Of a stretch of DNA of 64,000 nt, positions 62,178-64,000 are shown in pieces. Position numbers and translations under genes: made by a program. The stretch is from Butyrivibrio sp. (lineage in GTDB: Bacteria; Bacillota; Clostridia; Lachnospirales; Lachnospiraceae). The DNA lies in assembly GCA_022486625.1 (NCBI GenBank), contig JAKVKH010000005.1, positions 1-64,000 of the forward strand, read 5' to 3'. Numbering within the stretch: the stretch's first letter is position 1; every line of letters starts with the position of its first letter. Under the pieces are notes generated by a model that saw nothing but the letters and a program-made list of their open reading frames with translations, was not told the origin of the DNA and made no database searches.

Positions 62178-62200
62178 CTGCCGACTGCGCACATCGGCAG
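62178..62200 (-). other. Intercistronic hairpin before the binding protein gene
   Basis: CTGCCGA and TCGGCAG arms around a 9-base loop in the 154-base gap between the second permease and the binding protein gene. It has no T-run; it may mark an mRNA processing or stabilising site. Confidence 0.45.
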
Positions 62201-62212
62201 AACATGAAAGTA

Positions 62213-63190
62213 TTACCCTTTTACTGCACCGATCGTAAGCCCTGAGATGAAATATCTCTGGAAAAACGGATATGCACATGCAATCGGTATCACAATGATA
62301 ATTGCAATTGCCATTCGTACAGATTCTGTCGGCATCATATTCTTATACTGAGAAAGCGACAGTCCCGCACTCGGGTTATTGGCGATGTATTCAATATTTT
62401 TCATCATGTTATTTAAAAGTGCCTGAAGTGAGATCAGCTTACTGTCACTGATATAAAGTGAGGACTGAAACCAGTCATTCCAGTAGGCAAAGGTCAGAAA
62501 CAGAGCAATTGTAGCCAGCACAGGTTTGGAAATCGGCAGGATGATTCTGGTATAAATGTTGAACTGCGAAGCTCCGTCAATCTTGGCCGATTCCACAATC
62601 GAATCCGGAATGGTTGTCCGGAAAAATGTCTTACAGATAATGACATTAAAGGAGGAAACCGCCAGCGGAAGAATCAGCGCCCAGATTGTATCCTTCAGAT
62701 GCAGTATGTTGACATTCACAACATAGCTTGCAAACATACCGCCGTTAAATATCATCGGAATAAACACCAGCCATGTATAAAAACCCTTTAATTTGAACTG
62801 CGGTCTTGAAAGAACATAACCCATTGCCGTGGTCAGAAGGACTCCGATCACAGTACCTGCAACTGTTACTTCCACGGAAATCAGCAGTGCATGAAGGATT
62901 GTACTTTTTTCATTCCAGAGAAAAACATATGCATCTGCAGAAAATGCTGCCGGGATAAAACGATAACCGAATTCTGCCAGTGACTCTCTCGATGATACCG
63001 AAATCATAAATACAAAAAACACAGGAACAATGCAGACCAGCGCGAGTATTACAAAAATCAGATTAAACACGGTATTCGCCATCGGTCCGATTCTGTTCAG
63101 ACGGTTTGCCGATATGCTTTCCGCTTTCTCTATTTTCTTCTCCTGTGCTCTTGCCGCTGCGGACTTCTTCATTTCACTTCTGACACTCAT
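62213..63190 (-). CDS. Carbohydrate ABC transporter permease (LplC/MsmG-like)
   Basis: Inner-membrane permease of 325 residues with six helices. The EAA loop that contacts the ATPase is visible as ESAKIDGASQFNIYTRIILPISKP. The N terminus carries a long charged cytoplasmic stretch (to about residue 37). It pairs with the permease upstream and the lipoprotein downstream. No ATPase gene is in the window; such Firmicute importers usually share an MsmX/UgpC-type ATPase encoded elsewhere. Confidence 0.93.
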   Translation of the reverse strand: MSVRSEMKKSAAARAQEKKIEKAESISANRLNRIGPMANTVFNLIFVILALVCIVPVFFVFMISVSSRESLAEFGYRFIPAAFSADAYVFLWNEKSTILHALLISVEVTVAGTVIGVLLTTAMGYVLSRPQFKLKGFYTWLVFIPMIFNGGMFASYVVNVNILHLKDTIWALILPLAVSSFNVIICKTFFRTTIPDSIVESAKIDGASQFNIYTRIILPISKPVLATIALFLTFAYWNDWFQSSLYISDSKLISLQALLNNMMKNIEYIANNPSAGLSLSQYKNMMPTESVRMAIAIIIVIPIACAYPFFQRYFISGLTIGAVKG

Positions 63191-63208
63191 TTTATCTACC
63201 TGCCTTTG

Positions 63209-64000
63209 TCAAATAATTGCGCTGTCACTGTCAATTTTTGATACTATCCAGTTTGCGATCAGAATTGTGATACAGCATGCCGCCGACTGGAAGAATGATG
63301 CGGCAGCAGTTCTTCCGATTCCCGAGGTTGACTGCAGTGCATTATAGATATAGGTATCAAAGGTAGAAACCGTTTCATACAGAGAATTCGGAACACGCTG
63401 CGTTACCTGATAGAACAGCCCGAAATCCGAATAGAAAATTCTGCCGACATTCAATATGAACATCATGATGACAATCGGCTTGAGACACGGAAGTGTAATA
63501 TATTTTGTCTGTTTCCATTTATCCGCTCCGTCTATGACTGCTGCCTCATAGAGCGTTCTGTCTATTCCGGTAATGCTGGCCAGATACACGACCATGCTGT
63601 ATCCTGTTGTTTTCCACTGCTGCATGAAAATCAGAATAAACGGCCAATAGGTCGGATCCGAATACCATTGTATTTTTTCCTTCCCGGCAAACTGCAGGAT
63701 CTGATTAAGAAGACCCTTGTCCGGACTTAAAAATGCATATACAAAATAGCTGACCACCACCCATGACATGAAATGCGGGAAAAACATCATGGTCTGATAA
63801 ACTTTTGATTTCATCTTGCTGTAAATCAGATTGATCATAATGGCAAGCGTGACCGGAATGATTACACCAAGAATAATAAATACCAGGTTATAAAGTATTG
63901 TGTTCTTGAGCAACATTCCAAACGCATTGGATTTCAGGAAAAAAGTAAAATTGCTGATCCCTGCCCATTTACTTTTGATAAGACTGTATATAAACCCGTG
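63209..64000 (-). CDS. Carbohydrate ABC transporter permease (LplB-like), 5' end outside window
   Basis: Partial gene; the frame stays open from the ORF-track ATG to the window edge (28 more codons, reading HGFIYSLIKSKWAGISNFTFFLKSNAFG), matching the region before the core of these permeases. So the ATG at 63914 is internal. The EAA loop is EAAVIDGADKWKQTKYITLPCLKP. It lies 18 bases upstream of the second permease gene in one operon. Confidence 0.92.
   Translation of the reverse strand, partial: HGFIYSLIKSKWAGISNFTFFLKSNAFGMLLKNTILYNLVFIILGVIIPVTLAIMINLIYSKMKSKVYQTMMFFPHFMSWVVVSYFVYAFLSPDKGLLNQILQFAGKEKIQWYSDPTYWPFILIFMQQWKTTGYSMVVYLASITGIDRTLYEAAVIDGADKWKQTKYITLPCLKPIVIMMFILNVGRIFYSDFGLFYQVTQRVPNSLYETVSTFDTYIYNALQSTSGIGRTAAASFFQSAACCITILIANWIVSKIDSDSAII

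Noticed and set aside
1-64000. Prophage, insertion sequence, CRISPR array, rRNA or tRNA genes
   Set aside because: No integrase, transposase, repeat-spacer array or recognisable structural RNA gene was found on reading both strands; gene content is chromosomal core plus carbohydrate loci.

Overview
The window looks like a chromosomal segment of an anaerobic, low-to-mid GC Firmicute, most likely a Lachnospiraceae-type Clostridium relative. The basis is inferred from content, not from a database match: an anaerobic ribonucleotide reductase pair (NrdD/NrdG), an archaeal/eukaryal-type prolyl-tRNA synthetase behind a T-box leader, enoyl-ACP reductase of the FabK type, a FabT/MarR-like regulator, YlmH and RqcP S4 proteins, class II aldolase, 7TMR-DISM diguanylate cyclases, and Firmicute-style strong Shine-Dalgarno sites (AGGAGG) before nearly every gene. 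No phage, transposase, CRISPR array, rRNA or tRNA gene was seen.

Layout. 1-4 kb (minus strand): a multi-spanning membrane protein whose 5' end looks disturbed, class II fructose-bisphosphate aldolase, and a GH13 alpha-glucan hydrolase. 4-9 kb (minus): HU, rqcP, divIC, then a terminator, then tilS-hpt-ftsH, a classic Firmicute housekeeping block. 9-12 kb: CCA-adding enzyme translationally coupled to a PEGA-domain envelope protein. 12-18 kb: a signalling island with an orphan LytTR response regulator coupled to a receiver-GGDEF protein (minus), facing two coupled membrane 7TMR-DISM-GGDEF cyclases (plus). 18-22 kb: proS with its T-box, a GH43 glycosidase, a LysR regulator. 22-26 kb: nrdD-nrdG with a promoter that carries a NrdR-like box and a second palindrome, then murI. 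26-29.5 kb: two unknown small plus-strand proteins (the first apparently leaderless), a DUF3592-like membrane protein, an acidic SH3 membrane protein, thioredoxin and trmB. 29.7-31.2 kb: a D-Ala-D-Ala carboxypeptidase overlapping tail to tail with the last gene of a DNA/nucleotide maintenance operon (tandem Nudix, HD hydrolase, YlmH, SbcD, SbcC, DEDD exonuclease; 31-38.6 kb, minus).

38.8-46.8 kb (plus) is a complete-looking type II fatty acid operon, acpP-accD-accA-fabH-fabK-fabD-fabG-fabF-fabZ-marR, preceded by a good promoter and an AT-rich inverted repeat and closed by a strong terminator. accB and accC are missing from it and must be elsewhere. 46.8-50 kb: a GH3 beta-glucosidase divergent from an AraC regulator. 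50-54 kb: a GNAT acetyltransferase, a PfkB sugar kinase, a ribbon-helix-helix protein paired with an SPFH membrane protein, and a PAP2 phosphatase. 54 kb to the right edge (minus): an oligosaccharide uptake and breakdown operon reading permease (cut by the window end), permease, binding lipoprotein, GH130, GH38 alpha-mannosidase, GH3. Together these would import a mannose-rich glycan, remove alpha-mannose, phosphorolyse a beta-mannoside core and hydrolyse a terminal beta-linked sugar in the cytoplasm.

Many ORF-track starts lie upstream of the likely true start; starts below were re-chosen by ribosome binding site, gene overlap and family length.
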